Assembly (NCBI GenBank): GCA_021847645.1
Contig: JAJZQG010000009.1
Coordinates: 1-64,000 of the forward strand
From: Myxococcales bacterium
Lineage (GTDB): Bacteria > Myxococcota_A > Polyangia > Polyangiales > Polyangiaceae
DNA: 64,000 bases
Direction of reading: 5' to 3'
Shown: one piece after another, positions 28,770 through 37,327 of the stretch
Layout: each line of letters opens with the position of its first letter
How positions within the stretch are numbered: position 1 is the first letter of the stretch
The notes under the pieces: model-generated
The model's input: the letters and a program-made list of their open reading frames with translations, nothing else
Database searches by the model: none
Told to the model about the DNA's origin: nothing
Translations under genes and position numbers: made by a program

Positions 28770-29639
28770 TCAACGCTGCAACAAGACGACGCCTAGTATG
28801 TTCGCGGGGGCCAAGTGGCGCGCGGCCTGCTGCAGCGAGGTGGCGGAGGTCCTGCCCGCGACGGCGGTCATCAGCACGCCGTCGGTGAGGTCCTCGATCA
28901 CGTTGACGTCGGCCGACCCGAGGGTGGGAGGGCAATCCACGATGATGTGCTCGTAGCTGCTGGCGCGGAATTGGTCCAACGCGTTCTTGAGGGCAGGGGG
29001 GTTGAGGACCCATTGCCCGACCGAGGCGGGGTCGACGGCCAGGACATGCAGGTTGGGGAAGAAGGCGGCGGTGACTTGCCAGGGGGAGGCGGGTGTCTTC
29101 ATGTGAGCGGCCATTTGGGCCCCAAAGCAGGACGGAGGCGAGAAGCCCAGCGCGGCGGCCAGGTGCGGCGATCGGAAGTTGGCTTCCAGGAGCAGGACAT
29201 GGGAGCGGCCGTGCTCGGCGAGGGCCATGGCGAGGTCGATGGCGCAGGTGGTCTTGCCCTCCGCGGCGTTGGGGCTGGTGATGGCGATGATCCGGGGGCT
29301 GTCGACCTCGCGCAGTTTGTGGCGGAGAACGCGAAACGCGGCTGCGGTGGGGGAGTCCGAATCCTGGACGAAAGGCAGGCGAGCGGTGCCGGATGGCGCC
29401 TGGTGGTGAGTGAGGACCACGGTCGTCACGCCGGGCGTGGCGGGCGCGGCGGAATTGCGAGCCGACGCTGGCACGGGGGGAATGCGCTGCGAATCGTTGC
29501 GGGCGGGAGGACGTGAGGACTGCGAGCGCGAGGCGGAAGACAGGGCCTCGGCGAGCGTGGCCTGGAGCACGGAATGGGCGGGGTCGTGGTCCGGCTCGCG
29601 CGAGAGGCGCGGGACCGGCTCCGAGGTGCGATCAGCCAT
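28770..29639 (-). CDS. BY-kinase/CapB-like polysaccharide chain-length ATPase
   Basis: The 289-residue protein is the cytoplasmic ATPase partner of Wzz. Walker A is SPNAAEGKTT (122-131), the Walker A' region reads LLLEANFRSP (149-158), with Glu-Ala-Asn where Asp-Ala-Asp is usual, and Walker B is IIVDCPP (232-238). A 100-residue Ser/Ala/Pro-rich N-terminus precedes it. The C-terminal tyrosine cluster of autophosphorylating BY-kinases is absent. The ATG at 29639 overlaps the stop of the upstream Wzz gene by 8 bp. It is the last gene of the Wzz operon. Confidence 0.87.
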   Translation of the reverse strand: MADRTSEPVPRLSREPDHDPAHSVLQATLAEALSSASRSQSSRPPARNDSQRIPPVPASARNSAAPATPGVTTVVLTHHQAPSGTARLPFVQDSDSPTAAAFRVLRHKLREVDSPRIIAITSPNAAEGKTTCAIDLAMALAEHGRSHVLLLEANFRSPHLAAALGFSPPSCFGAQMAAHMKTPASPWQVTAAFFPNLHVLAVDPASVGQWVLNPPALKNALDQFRASSYEHIIVDCPPTLGSADVNVIEDLTDGVLMTAVAGRTSATSLQQAARHLAPANILGVVLLQR

Positions 29640-31167
29640 GGGTCTTGCGCTTCCTTCCCGGCGTGCCGCCCGCAATCACGTGGGCGAGCTTGCCGATGCC
29701 CAAACGTTGAATATCGATTTCGTCATACACGCGGTCATCGAACAAGGCGGCGACCACGGCGGCGCCCAGGCCGAGAAGAAACACCATGAGGGCCGCGGCG
29801 GCGCCCGTGCGCCTCGCGCCCATGCTGGAGGGGCGCGTGGGCTCGAAGGCGGGATCGACGACAACCATCTTGTTGGCAGCGTCGTTGGATTCGACGTTGG
29901 CGATGATGGAAGCGCGGAACAGGCGATTCTGAATCTGCTGGTTGCGCTCGCGCACGTCGTTGACGTCGCGGTTGAGGCCGGCCCACTCGGTCTCGAGGGC
30001 CACGATGCGGTTGCCTTCGTCGGCGGCCGCGGTTGCTGGCAACGCGGCGCCGCGCTTCTTGGCGGCGAGGGAGGCCTCGACGCGGTTGAGCTGGGCTCGA
30101 AGCTCGTCTGGGGTCGTCTCGCTGGCGATAGGCGCGCCGGCGACGGTGGGCTCTGGGGCAGCGGTCTTGGCCGAAGCGCGTGCCTGGTCGAGGGCGGCCT
30201 GGGCTTCGCGCACGCGGGCTTCCGCGGCCTGCACGTCGGGGTGCTGCGGGGTGAAGCGGGTGAGCAGGTCTGCGAGGCGCTGGCGAGCCGAGGCCAGGTC
30301 TTGTTGTGCACGCTGGATCGCCGCCGCGCTCTCCGGGTCCAGGGCTGGCCCTGCAGCGGGGCCGGCAACCGGGGGGACCGCGGCAGCGGGCGCGCGCAGC
30401 TGTTGCCGCAGGCGCAACGCCTGACGTTCCAGCGCTTGCATCGCCGGGTCGACGCCTGCGCCGGCATTCCTGCGTTCCGCCGCGCGCACCGAAGCCCCGG
30501 TGGTCTGCCCTCCCGTTGAGACGGAGTCCTGGGCGAACTCGGGGTGGATTGCCAGGAAGCGCGCCAGCTCCTCTTCCTTGCTGCGAAGCTGATCCTCGGT
30601 GCGCTTCTGCTCGGTCTCGAGGAACTCCTTGGTCGACTGCGCCTCCTCGACCCGATAGCGGTTGGCCTGCTCCATCAGCGAGTCCGCCAGCTTGCGCGTC
30701 ACCGCGTAGACCAGCGCGGGATCCTCGCCCGTGAAGGCGATGCTGAACGTGTCGCCGTCGCGTATCCGGAAGTCGGTGTTGAGCCGCATCTCGTCGACCG
30801 CGTCGAGCATGCCGCGCGACTTGACGATATCGGGGTACAGGTGCAGCTCGGTGATGACGTTCTCCAGGTTGGTTCGCGAAAGCATCATTTCGCGCAGACG
30901 AGGCCCAAGCTGCTTGCGCGAGTCGATCTGGTAGCCGGGGTCGAGCACGGTGCCCGCCTGGATGATCTCGCGGTACAGAAGGACCGTCTCGGACTTGTAC
31001 TTGGCCTTGAAGATCCGCGGCGCCACAACGAATGCCAGGGATGCGACGACGAGCGCTCCGACCAACACCGGCCAGCGTCGCATGGTCTTTCGAACGAGCA
31101 TGCGCGCGTTGCGGATCGCGTCGCGCGGGGTTCGCACGGGAGATTCGAGGCCACCAGCCTGCGTCAT
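29632..31167 (-). CDS. Wzz/GNVR chain-length determinant (polysaccharide co-polymerase 1)
   Basis: The 511-residue protein has an N-terminal membrane helix (VLVGALVVASLAFVVAP, about 34-50), a Wzz-type domain (KYKSETVLLYREII, VITELHLYP), a long periplasmic coiled coil (about 190-410), and a second helix near the C-terminus (AAALMVFLLGLGAAVVAALF). It controls export and length of the exopolysaccharide with Wza and the CapB-like ATPase encoded downstream. GAGGTGGAG precedes the ATG, which overlaps the preceding stop as ATGA. It is the larger of two Wzz-like proteins in this operon. Confidence 0.92.
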   Translation of the reverse strand: MTQAGGLESPVRTPRDAIRNARMLVRKTMRRWPVLVGALVVASLAFVVAPRIFKAKYKSETVLLYREIIQAGTVLDPGYQIDSRKQLGPRLREMMLSRTNLENVITELHLYPDIVKSRGMLDAVDEMRLNTDFRIRDGDTFSIAFTGEDPALVYAVTRKLADSLMEQANRYRVEEAQSTKEFLETEQKRTEDQLRSKEEELARFLAIHPEFAQDSVSTGGQTTGASVRAAERRNAGAGVDPAMQALERQALRLRQQLRAPAAAVPPVAGPAAGPALDPESAAAIQRAQQDLASARQRLADLLTRFTPQHPDVQAAEARVREAQAALDQARASAKTAAPEPTVAGAPIASETTPDELRAQLNRVEASLAAKKRGAALPATAAADEGNRIVALETEWAGLNRDVNDVRERNQQIQNRLFRASIIANVESNDAANKMVVVDPAFEPTRPSSMGARRTGAAAALMVFLLGLGAAVVAALFDDRVYDEIDIQRLGIGKLAHVIAGGTPGRKRKTHG

Positions 31168-32222
31168 GCTCCACCTCGGTTGCGGGGAAGGCGATCGACC
31201 AAGGCGCCGAGCCCGTCGCCCGGAAAGGACGGCACATGGCCGAAGGGCTCGAGCCCGAGCCGCATCACGTCTTCGGCGCCGTCGACGTGCCAGTCGAACA
31301 CGCCCACGCCGAGAACGACGAAGGGGGCGAGGAGCACGAACATCGTGATGCCGAAGACCGCCAGCTCGGTGTTGCGGCTGATGTGCAGGGCTGGCGGTCG
31401 GCCCGGATCGATCATGTCGAATCGCAGCCCCATGTCCTGGCCCTCGTATGCGGTGCGCAGATCGTAGTCCAACGAGGCGCGCTCGGCCTGCGCGAGCTGC
31501 GCTTCCAGCGCGGTGATGTCGGCTGTGACGTCGCGCAGGCGCAGTTGCATGAGCGGAGCGTCTTCCGCAGACGCCGTGGCATACGCCATGTTCAGCCGCG
31601 CCTGCTCGGTGCGCACGTCGTCGAGCTGCTCGCGCAGCCGCGTGGTCGCCACCTGCGCATGCTCGGCTCCCGCACGCGCCGATCGCTTGCGCTGCTCGGT
31701 CTGCTGCTCGGCGACCCGACGTCCCAGCTCCGTCACCACGTCGTGTGCGAGCTGCGAGTCCTGGGCTTGGTACGAGATGGCCAGACGGGCAGAACGCGGC
31801 GGATCGCCGGCCGAGCGCTCCTGGCTGAAGAAGTTGCGCACCACCTTCACATCGAGATCGTCGCGCATCGACTCGACCGCCCAGCTCGGATCGGAGCGCA
31901 TGCGCGTCGGATACAGGTGGAACTGCTGGATGACCTCGAGCAGACGCGAGGCCGAAAGGGTGACGTTCCAGATATGGTCCTGCAGGCTCGCGCCGGTCGG
32001 CGGCGCCGACTGCGGATCGAATCGTCCCTCGGTGACCTGAAACACGACGGTCGCCTTGTACATGCGAGGCTTGTGGGCGCGCCACGCGATGAGCCCCGCG
32101 GTCAGCGCCACGGTCAGCAACACGGTGCGCAGCCAGCGCATCCGGGCGCGACGGGCCGCGCGCGCCAGCTCGCTCCGAAGCTCTGGCCAGCCCGGCTCGT
32201 CGTCTACCCAGCTACCGCTCAT
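31164..32222 (-). CDS. Wzz/GNVR chain-length determinant-like protein (second copy)
   Basis: The 352-residue protein has membrane helices at about 32-49 (RTVLLTVALTAGLIAWRA) and near 300-325 (LAVFGITMFVLLAPFVVLGVGVF). A Wzz-like domain (YKATVVFQVTEG, VIQQFHLYPTRMRSD) and a shorter coiled coil lie between. It is much shorter and more divergent than its neighbour. Its coding sequence overlaps the GT4 gene by 11 bp and the next Wzz by 4 bp, so all three are translationally coupled. The pair may work as hetero-oligomers or serve different polymer lengths. Confidence 0.85.
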   Translation of the reverse strand: MSGSWVDDEPGWPELRSELARAARRARMRWLRTVLLTVALTAGLIAWRAHKPRMYKATVVFQVTEGRFDPQSAPPTGASLQDHIWNVTLSASRLLEVIQQFHLYPTRMRSDPSWAVESMRDDLDVKVVRNFFSQERSAGDPPRSARLAISYQAQDSQLAHDVVTELGRRVAEQQTEQRKRSARAGAEHAQVATTRLREQLDDVRTEQARLNMAYATASAEDAPLMQLRLRDVTADITALEAQLAQAERASLDYDLRTAYEGQDMGLRFDMIDPGRPPALHISRNTELAVFGITMFVLLAPFVVLGVGVFDWHVDGAEDVMRLGLEPFGHVPSFPGDGLGALVDRLPRNRGGA

Positions 32223-33402
32223 TGCGCCCCCGCTCCCCGACCACGCGCGCCAAGACCGCGTGAAGCTTGCTCGCACTGTCGTCCCAACTGCCGAACGCCG
32301 CGCAGCTCGATACCCGGCCCGCAACGTAGGGCGCATCCAGTGCCCGCGCAAGCGCGGCCGCCAGCCCCGGCGGATCCCGAGGCGCAACCAACTCGCCGAT
32401 GTCCGCACAGGTCACGATGTCCGGAATGCCCCCGACGTTCGAGGCGACCACGCGACGGTCCGAGGCGATGGCCTCGAGCACCACGTTCGGCGTGCCTTCC
32501 GCCCAGCTGGGCAAAGCAAGCACGTCGCACGCACCCATCCACTGCGGCACCTGGTCGTGGGGCCGCGGGCCGATGAACTCGACCGGCAGTCGGCGCTCGC
32601 GCACCAACGCCTTGCACTCGCGCTCCTGCTCACCATCGCCCACCACCATCAGACGAAGGTCGCTTCGTGCGGACGCCAACACGGTCAACGCCTCGAGCAG
32701 GTCGAGGATGCCCTTGGGACGCTTGAGATTGCCGACGTACAGGATCCACTTCTTGTCATCGGGAAAGCCGAGGTCCCGTCGGCACTCGTCGCGATCGCGG
32801 GGGCGGAAGGCGCCGGTATCGAGGCCGTTCATGATGACCGTGGTGCGCGACGGCAGCGCGCCGGCGGCGACGGCGGCCTGGGCCAGGGGCTTGCTCGTGG
32901 CCACCACGGCGGCGGCGTGCGACAGGGCCCAGCGCAGGTTCGGGCGAATGGCCCGCAGGCCGGCCAGCACGTTGATGTCGGTGCCGTGCACCTTGATGAC
33001 CGTGGGCACGCGCGCCGCGCGGCCGAGCACCACAGCCGCGAAGCCGTCGGGATATGCGAAGGAGCCGAGGATCACGTCGAATCGATCGCGCCGCGCCAGC
33101 ACGCGCGGCAGCAACGAGGCTGCGTACAAGGGGCCGGCCAGGGCGTGGCCGACGCGCGGGATGTACAGCACGCGCGGGTGCGAGACAGGCAGGCCGTCGA
33201 TGAGCTCGGAGGCGGGGACCCGCGTGGTCCTGCCCGCACGGGAGATGCCCGAGAGCAGGCCCACGCCGGGAAACCAGGGGAGCAGAGCCAGCACCTCGAC
33301 GTGGCAAAGGCGGCCGAGGGCCGCGAACTGGTGACGGTTGAAGGGCGAGAACGCGGGCTCGAGCGCGTTGGGAAAGAGCTTGGTGACAACGAGCACGCGC
33401 AC
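32212..33402 (-). CDS. GT4-family glycosyltransferase
   Basis: The 396-residue protein has the GT-B fold of family 4: an N-terminal RVLVVTKLFPNALEPAFSPF segment, VIKVHGTDINVL, the second-domain start ILYVGNLKRPKGILDLLEA and the nucleotide-binding EGTPNVVLEAIASDRRVVAS motif. It transfers a sugar from an NDP donor during EPS repeat-unit assembly at the cytoplasmic membrane. The GTG at 33402 starts 4 nt after the STAS gene stop, so it is coupled to a regulator gene, an uncommon arrangement. Confidence 0.93.
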   Translation of the reverse strand: MRVLVVTKLFPNALEPAFSPFNRHQFAALGRLCHVEVLALLPWFPGVGLLSGISRAGRTTRVPASELIDGLPVSHPRVLYIPRVGHALAGPLYAASLLPRVLARRDRFDVILGSFAYPDGFAAVVLGRAARVPTVIKVHGTDINVLAGLRAIRPNLRWALSHAAAVVATSKPLAQAAVAAGALPSRTTVIMNGLDTGAFRPRDRDECRRDLGFPDDKKWILYVGNLKRPKGILDLLEALTVLASARSDLRLMVVGDGEQERECKALVRERRLPVEFIGPRPHDQVPQWMGACDVLALPSWAEGTPNVVLEAIASDRRVVASNVGGIPDIVTCADIGELVAPRDPPGLAAALARALDAPYVAGRVSSCAAFGSWDDSASKLHAVLARVVGERGRNER

Positions 33403-33406
33403 GGGC

Positions 33407-33709
33407 TCAGTCGATCTTGAAGACGCGGTCGAGGCGCAACACCTGAAAGATCGATCGCGGCTGGCCCTGGACACCGCGCACCTCGAAGTTGCCTCCGGCC
33501 GCGCGCACGCGCTTGAACAGCGAGACGATGGCGCCCACTCCGGAGCTGTCGATGAGGCGCAGCGACGACAAGTCGAGCACGACGCGCGGAGGCGACTCGT
33601 CGGCGAGCGAGTCGAACGAGGGCCGCAGATCCGGAGCGGTCATCGAGTCGAGCTCGCCGGCTATCTGCACGAGCACGTGATCTTCCTGGGGCGAGATGGA
33701 GAATTTCAT
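33407..33709 (-). CDS. STAS-domain anti-sigma factor antagonist
   Basis: The 100-residue protein is a single STAS domain (IAGELDSMTAPDLRP; VVLDLSSLRLIDSSGVGAIVSLFKRV). Ser56 in the DSSG loop is the usual site phosphorylated by an RsbW/SpoIIAB-type kinase. It probably binds the HATPase protein encoded 148 bp upstream and controls release of a sigma factor or another target. AGGGAA lies upstream of the ATG. The stop is 4 nt before the GT4 start, placing it in the EPS operon. Confidence 0.92.
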   Translation of the reverse strand: MKFSISPQEDHVLVQIAGELDSMTAPDLRPSFDSLADESPPRVVLDLSSLRLIDSSGVGAIVSLFKRVRAAGGNFEVRGVQGQPRSIFQVLRLDRVFKID

Positions 33710-33857
33710 CGCTGTGTTCCCTGGAGCGTTCCGATGAACCCAAAGGACCGACGGTTCCGCCAGGCCGGGCGTTGCCCGGGGCCGCGGCGCCACGTGGCCC
33801 CTGTCTCTGGAGGTGGTAGACGGTGCGGCAGATGGTGACCCGACATGGCGTGACCCG

Positions 33858-34280
33858 TCAGCGGAAGTACTTGGTGAATCGCAGCGAGTTGGGCGGCCCA
33901 GGCTCGTACGCGAGATCATCGACGAACGAGCGGATGATGTACAACCCCATGCCCGACTCGGGCAGGCCTTCCAGATCGGGCGCGGGAACCGCCGCCGGAT
34001 CGAAGCTCGCACCGTCGTCGAGCATCTGCACCACGAGCCGATCCTCGAGCGTCTCGACCTGCAGGGTCACATCGCCCGGGGGACGGCCCGCATAGCCGTG
34101 CAACACGACGTTGTTGAAGGCCTCACCGATGGCCGAGACGGCCTCGTACGAGAAGTCCTCGTCCAAGCCTTCGCCGTTGTCGGACGTGCCGTCGGAGCGT
34201 GCGTGCTTGCAGGCGAAGGCCACGGCTCGCGTAGCGAGTTCGCGGTAGGCAAGCTGTCCGGGCACGCGAAGATAGATCAC
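33858..34280 (-). CDS. Anti-sigma-factor-type HATPase (RsbW-like)
   Basis: The 140-residue protein is a GHKL ATPase of the HATPase_c_2 type. The N-box is EAFNNVVLHGY (53-63), followed by DDGASFD (88-94) and the G2-type ESGMGLYIIRSF (108-119). It has the right length for a serine kinase that phosphorylates the STAS protein. The GTG at 34280 was chosen because the upstream extension lacks the fold and has no other good start, although no ribosome site is evident. No sigma factor gene is visible nearby, so the target is unknown. Confidence 0.85.
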   Translation of the reverse strand: MIYLRVPGQLAYRELATRAVAFACKHARSDGTSDNGEGLDEDFSYEAVSAIGEAFNNVVLHGYAGRPPGDVTLQVETLEDRLVVQMLDDGASFDPAAVPAPDLEGLPESGMGLYIIRSFVDDLAYEPGPPNSLRFTKYFR

Positions 34281-34537
34281 CGGCCTGCGAGGGATTGTCG
34301 CATGCGCCGGCGCGATCGGCCACAAAGCGATGGCCGACGGCCGCCTGGTCCATGCCTCGGCCGGCCTGGGCTGTGACGCGGACAGATGCGAAGCCTCTTG
34401 TCGTCCCGACCTCGCGGATGCAGATCCGGAGCGATGACGTCCAACGGCCGGGGACCGAGACATGAAGTGCTCGCCGCGCGTGCGCGGATGGGCTTGCGCC
34501 GTGTCGTCGTGCGCCCCGCGCGGCAGGAGGTGCTCTG

Positions 34538-35272
34538 ATGCCCCCTCGTGTGGTCAGAGCCGTCAAGCGTGCCATCGACATCGTGGGCTCTTCCATCGGC
34601 TTGGGCATGACCCTGCCGCTCTACCCGGTGATCGCGGCCGCCATTCGCATCGACTCCCCCGGGCCGGTATTCTTCACCCAGCGACGCGCCGGGCGGCTGC
34701 TGGCCCGCGACCCGCACGTTCCCAACTCCGTGCCCCACTGCATCGAGTTCACCATCTACAAGTTCCGCACGATGCGCGTGGACGCCGAGAAGCTCACGGG
34801 GCCCGTGCTCGCATCCAAGAACGATCCGCGCGTGACGCCGCTGGGCCGATTCCTTCGCAAGAGCCGTCTCGACGAGCTGCCGCAGCTGTGGAACGTGCTG
34901 CGGGGGGACATGAGCCTGGTGGGACCGCGCCCGGAACGCCCTGAGATCCTGGCCGATCTGGCCCTGGCGATCCCGTACTTCGAGGAGCGAATGCGCGACG
35001 TGAAACCCGGGCTGACGGGCCTGGCCCAGGTCTCGCTCGGATATACGGGCGCCATTCCAGAAGACAGCGTGCTGGCGCCGTTCCGGCAGGACCTGGCCAA
35101 CCCCTTCAAGCTCGAGGAGGCCGAAGGCGCCCTGGCCGACGACATGCGCGCCAAGCTGCTCTACGACCTCGCGTACACGGCGTCGCTCGAGCAGCTCGGC
35201 ACCTACCTCAGGGCCGAACTGGGCGTGCTGCTCAAGACACCGCTGATCATGGTTCGCGGCGGCGGGCACTGA
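34538..35272 (+). CDS. Initiating sugar-1-phosphate transferase (EpsZ/WbaP family)
   Basis: The 244-residue protein belongs to the bacterial sugar transferases that attach the first sugar phosphate to undecaprenyl phosphate. It has an N-terminal membrane hairpin (about 13-37), then [44 protein letters not shown] and [15 protein letters not shown], with a C-terminal amphipathic region. It would start EPS repeat-unit synthesis at the inner membrane. It diverges from the HATPase gene across a 257 bp gap. It is the most diagnostic gene of the EPS locus. Confidence 0.95.
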   Translation: MPPRVVRAVKRAIDIVGSSIGLGMTLPLYPVIAAAIRIDSPGPVFFTQRRAGRLLARDPHVPNSVPHCIEFTIYKFRTMRVDAEKLTGPVLASKNDPRVTPLGRFLRKSRLDELPQLWNVLRGDMSLVGPRPERPEILADLALAIPYFEERMRDVKPGLTGLAQVSLGYTGAIPEDSVLAPFRQDLANPFKLEEAEGALADDMRAKLLYDLAYTASLEQLGTYLRAELGVLLKTPLIMVRGGGH

Positions 35273-35291
35273 GCACGAGAGCCCATCGCGC

Positions 35292-36671
35292 TCAGCCGCC
35301 CGTCTTCCAGCGCGTGTAGAGCGTGATCACGACGATGAGCATGACGTTGAAGCTGCCGAGCGCTGCGAAGTCGCGCAGGGTCATGCGCACGTCGAACTCG
35401 GGGTCGTGCGTCTTGACCGCAGCGTAGAAGGCTCCCGTCAGGCCGAACCAGATCCACAGCACGTAGTGGTAGTCGAACGACAGGAAGAACACGCCGACGA
35501 TCATGCCGATCCAGGAGGCCAGCAGGCTCATGGCCCAGGTGCGGGCCACCGCTGCCTGGGGCCAGGACGCGTAGCGGCCGAGCGCCGACCAGGGGATCTT
35601 GACCGACAGGTACACGATCGCGGTCCACAGCATCATGCCCGGGAAGCCCAGCTCGGCCGGGGCCAGCACGAAGGAGTTGTGCGCGGTCAGGTAGTGGAAG
35701 TCGGTGAAGCGGTCGAAGCCCACGCCGAACAGCGGGTGGGTGCGGAACATGTACATGCCTTCCCACCAGCACTCGATGCGCTCGGTGGAGGACGAATCGG
35801 CCTCGGCGCCGCTGCGTCCTCCGTACAGCAGGATGGGGGCGCTGGCGATGGCGGCGACGGCCACGCCGCGCCAGCCGTAGTGCTTGATGAAGTAGGCTCC
35901 GAGCACGGCCAGGACCACCAGCTGGCCGCCACGCGATTCGGTCATCAGCACGCACATGCCCACCAGCAGCACTGTGGCCAGCAGCAGCAGCAACCGCCAC
36001 CGGGAGCGCTTTCGCTCATAGAAGCCGAAGGCGATGGGCACCGCGACGCCCACAGCCAGCGCCGCCTCGTTCGGGTCTTGCAGCACGCCCACGTATCGCA
36101 CGCGGCCCCCGCCGATCGACGTGATGTCGAAGATGCCCGCGCGCTCGCAGCGGTACTGCAGCTCCGGGTCCGGAGAGTCGGGCAGGCACTCGTCGGGCGT
36201 CTTGCAGGGGCGGCCGTCGGACTCGCCGCGGCTGGCGCGCTCCTCGCCCTGGGCCACGGCGATGCAGGTGAAGGGCTGGGTGCCCTGGTGGACACAGACC
36301 GCGGAGATCAGCAGCGCGCAACCGAGCACGACGGCGGCCACCAGCTCGAAGGCGCGGAAGGTCTGCACGCCGTGGGCGATCACGAAGAACAGGAAGCCCA
36401 GGATCGCGAGCGCGAAGGATGCAGCGGGCAGCTGGGATGGCTGCGCGATGGCCAGGGTCAGCAGGCACCAGGCGAGGAACCCGAGCACCCAGCGCCACTG
36501 GGGCGCGAACCGCAGCTGGGCGCGGCCCAGACGCACGTCGACCACGTAGCCGAACACCGCGAGGGTGAAGAACACGTACAAAAATGGTACACCCCGCAGG
36601 CTCTCGACGAACTCGAAGGGCCTCAGGAAGATCAGCGAAACAAGACCGACGATTCCTGGCAGGATGAACAT
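35292..36671 (-). CDS. Wzy/O-antigen ligase-like membrane protein
   Basis: The 459-residue protein has about ten to twelve hydrophobic helices. A large extracytoplasmic loop carries Cys-containing sequence (about 120-185; VCVHQGTQPFTCIAVAQGE), and the family-typical region MTESRGGQLVVLAVLGAY is followed by a loop with YMFRTHPLFGVGFDRF and LTAHNSFVLAPAELG. It probably polymerises EPS repeat units or ligates the chain. Only 47 bp separate its start from that of the divergent Wza gene, leaving little space for two promoters. Confidence 0.88.
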   Translation of the reverse strand: MFILPGIVGLVSLIFLRPFEFVESLRGVPFLYVFFTLAVFGYVVDVRLGRAQLRFAPQWRWVLGFLAWCLLTLAIAQPSQLPAASFALAILGFLFFVIAHGVQTFRAFELVAAVVLGCALLISAVCVHQGTQPFTCIAVAQGEERASRGESDGRPCKTPDECLPDSPDPELQYRCERAGIFDITSIGGGRVRYVGVLQDPNEAALAVGVAVPIAFGFYERKRSRWRLLLLLATVLLVGMCVLMTESRGGQLVVLAVLGAYFIKHYGWRGVAVAAIASAPILLYGGRSGAEADSSSTERIECWWEGMYMFRTHPLFGVGFDRFTDFHYLTAHNSFVLAPAELGFPGMMLWTAIVYLSVKIPWSALGRYASWPQAAVARTWAMSLLASWIGMIVGVFFLSFDYHYVLWIWFGLTGAFYAAVKTHDPEFDVRMTLRDFAALGSFNVMLIVVITLYTRWKTGG

Positions 36672-36718
36672 CGCTCGGTCACTGCATACGCATGATGCGA
36701 ACGGTCGGACAAGGATTC

Positions 36719-37312
36719 ATGAACAAGCTCCCCGCGCTGATGGTGCTGTGCCTCTCCCTGGCGGGCTGTGCATCCGCCCCGAACCGCTACCCTTATGCGA
36801 AAGAGCCCAATCCGCAACAGGTCGAGTACGTAATCGGCGTAGCCGACGGGCTTCGCATCACCGTTTGGAAGAACTCCGAGCTCAATACCGAGATCGAGGT
36901 GCGTCCCGACGGCACCATCACGATGCCGCTGGTGGGCGACATCCGAGCCGCGGGTCTGACCCCGACGCAACTCAAGGCCGAGATCTCCAAGCGCCTGCAG
37001 AACTACATCCGCGAGGAGGGAGCGTACGTGACGGTGGCGGTCACGGCAGTCAACAGCTACCGATTCACGGTGTCCGGCAACGTTACACAGCCCGGGATGT
37101 ACACCTCGCGCCAGTACCTCACCGTCTCCGAAGCGGTCGCGTTGGCCGGGGGGCCCAACCGGTTCGCGTCCCCCTCCGACGCGGTGCTCATCCGCAAGGA
37201 ACCGCAGGGGAGCATCAAGCGCATTCCGATCGACTACGACGCGATCATGTCCGGCAAGGCCCCCGAGCAGAACCTGGTGATGATGCGCGGCGACACCCTG
37301 TACATGCCCTGA
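36719..37312 (+). CDS. Polysaccharide export lipoprotein (Wza family)
   Basis: From ATG 36719 (AAGGA 5 nt upstream) the 197-residue product has a lipoprotein signal (LMVLCLSLAGC, Cys17). A poly-export domain follows (YVIGVADGLRITVWKNSELNTEIEV; VRPDGTITMPLVGDIRAAGLT), then a single SLBB beta-grasp (YRFTVSGNVTQPGMYTS; VSEAVALAGGPNRFASPSDAV). It is shorter than E. coli Wza but matches myxobacterial EpsY-type export proteins. It forms the outer-membrane part of the EPS export channel. Confidence 0.95.
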   Translation: MNKLPALMVLCLSLAGCASAPNRYPYAKEPNPQQVEYVIGVADGLRITVWKNSELNTEIEVRPDGTITMPLVGDIRAAGLTPTQLKAEISKRLQNYIREEGAYVTVAVTAVNSYRFTVSGNVTQPGMYTSRQYLTVSEAVALAGGPNRFASPSDAVLIRKEPQGSIKRIPIDYDAIMSGKAPEQNLVMMRGDTLYMP

Positions 37313-37327
37313 GCGTAGCCCGTGGGT

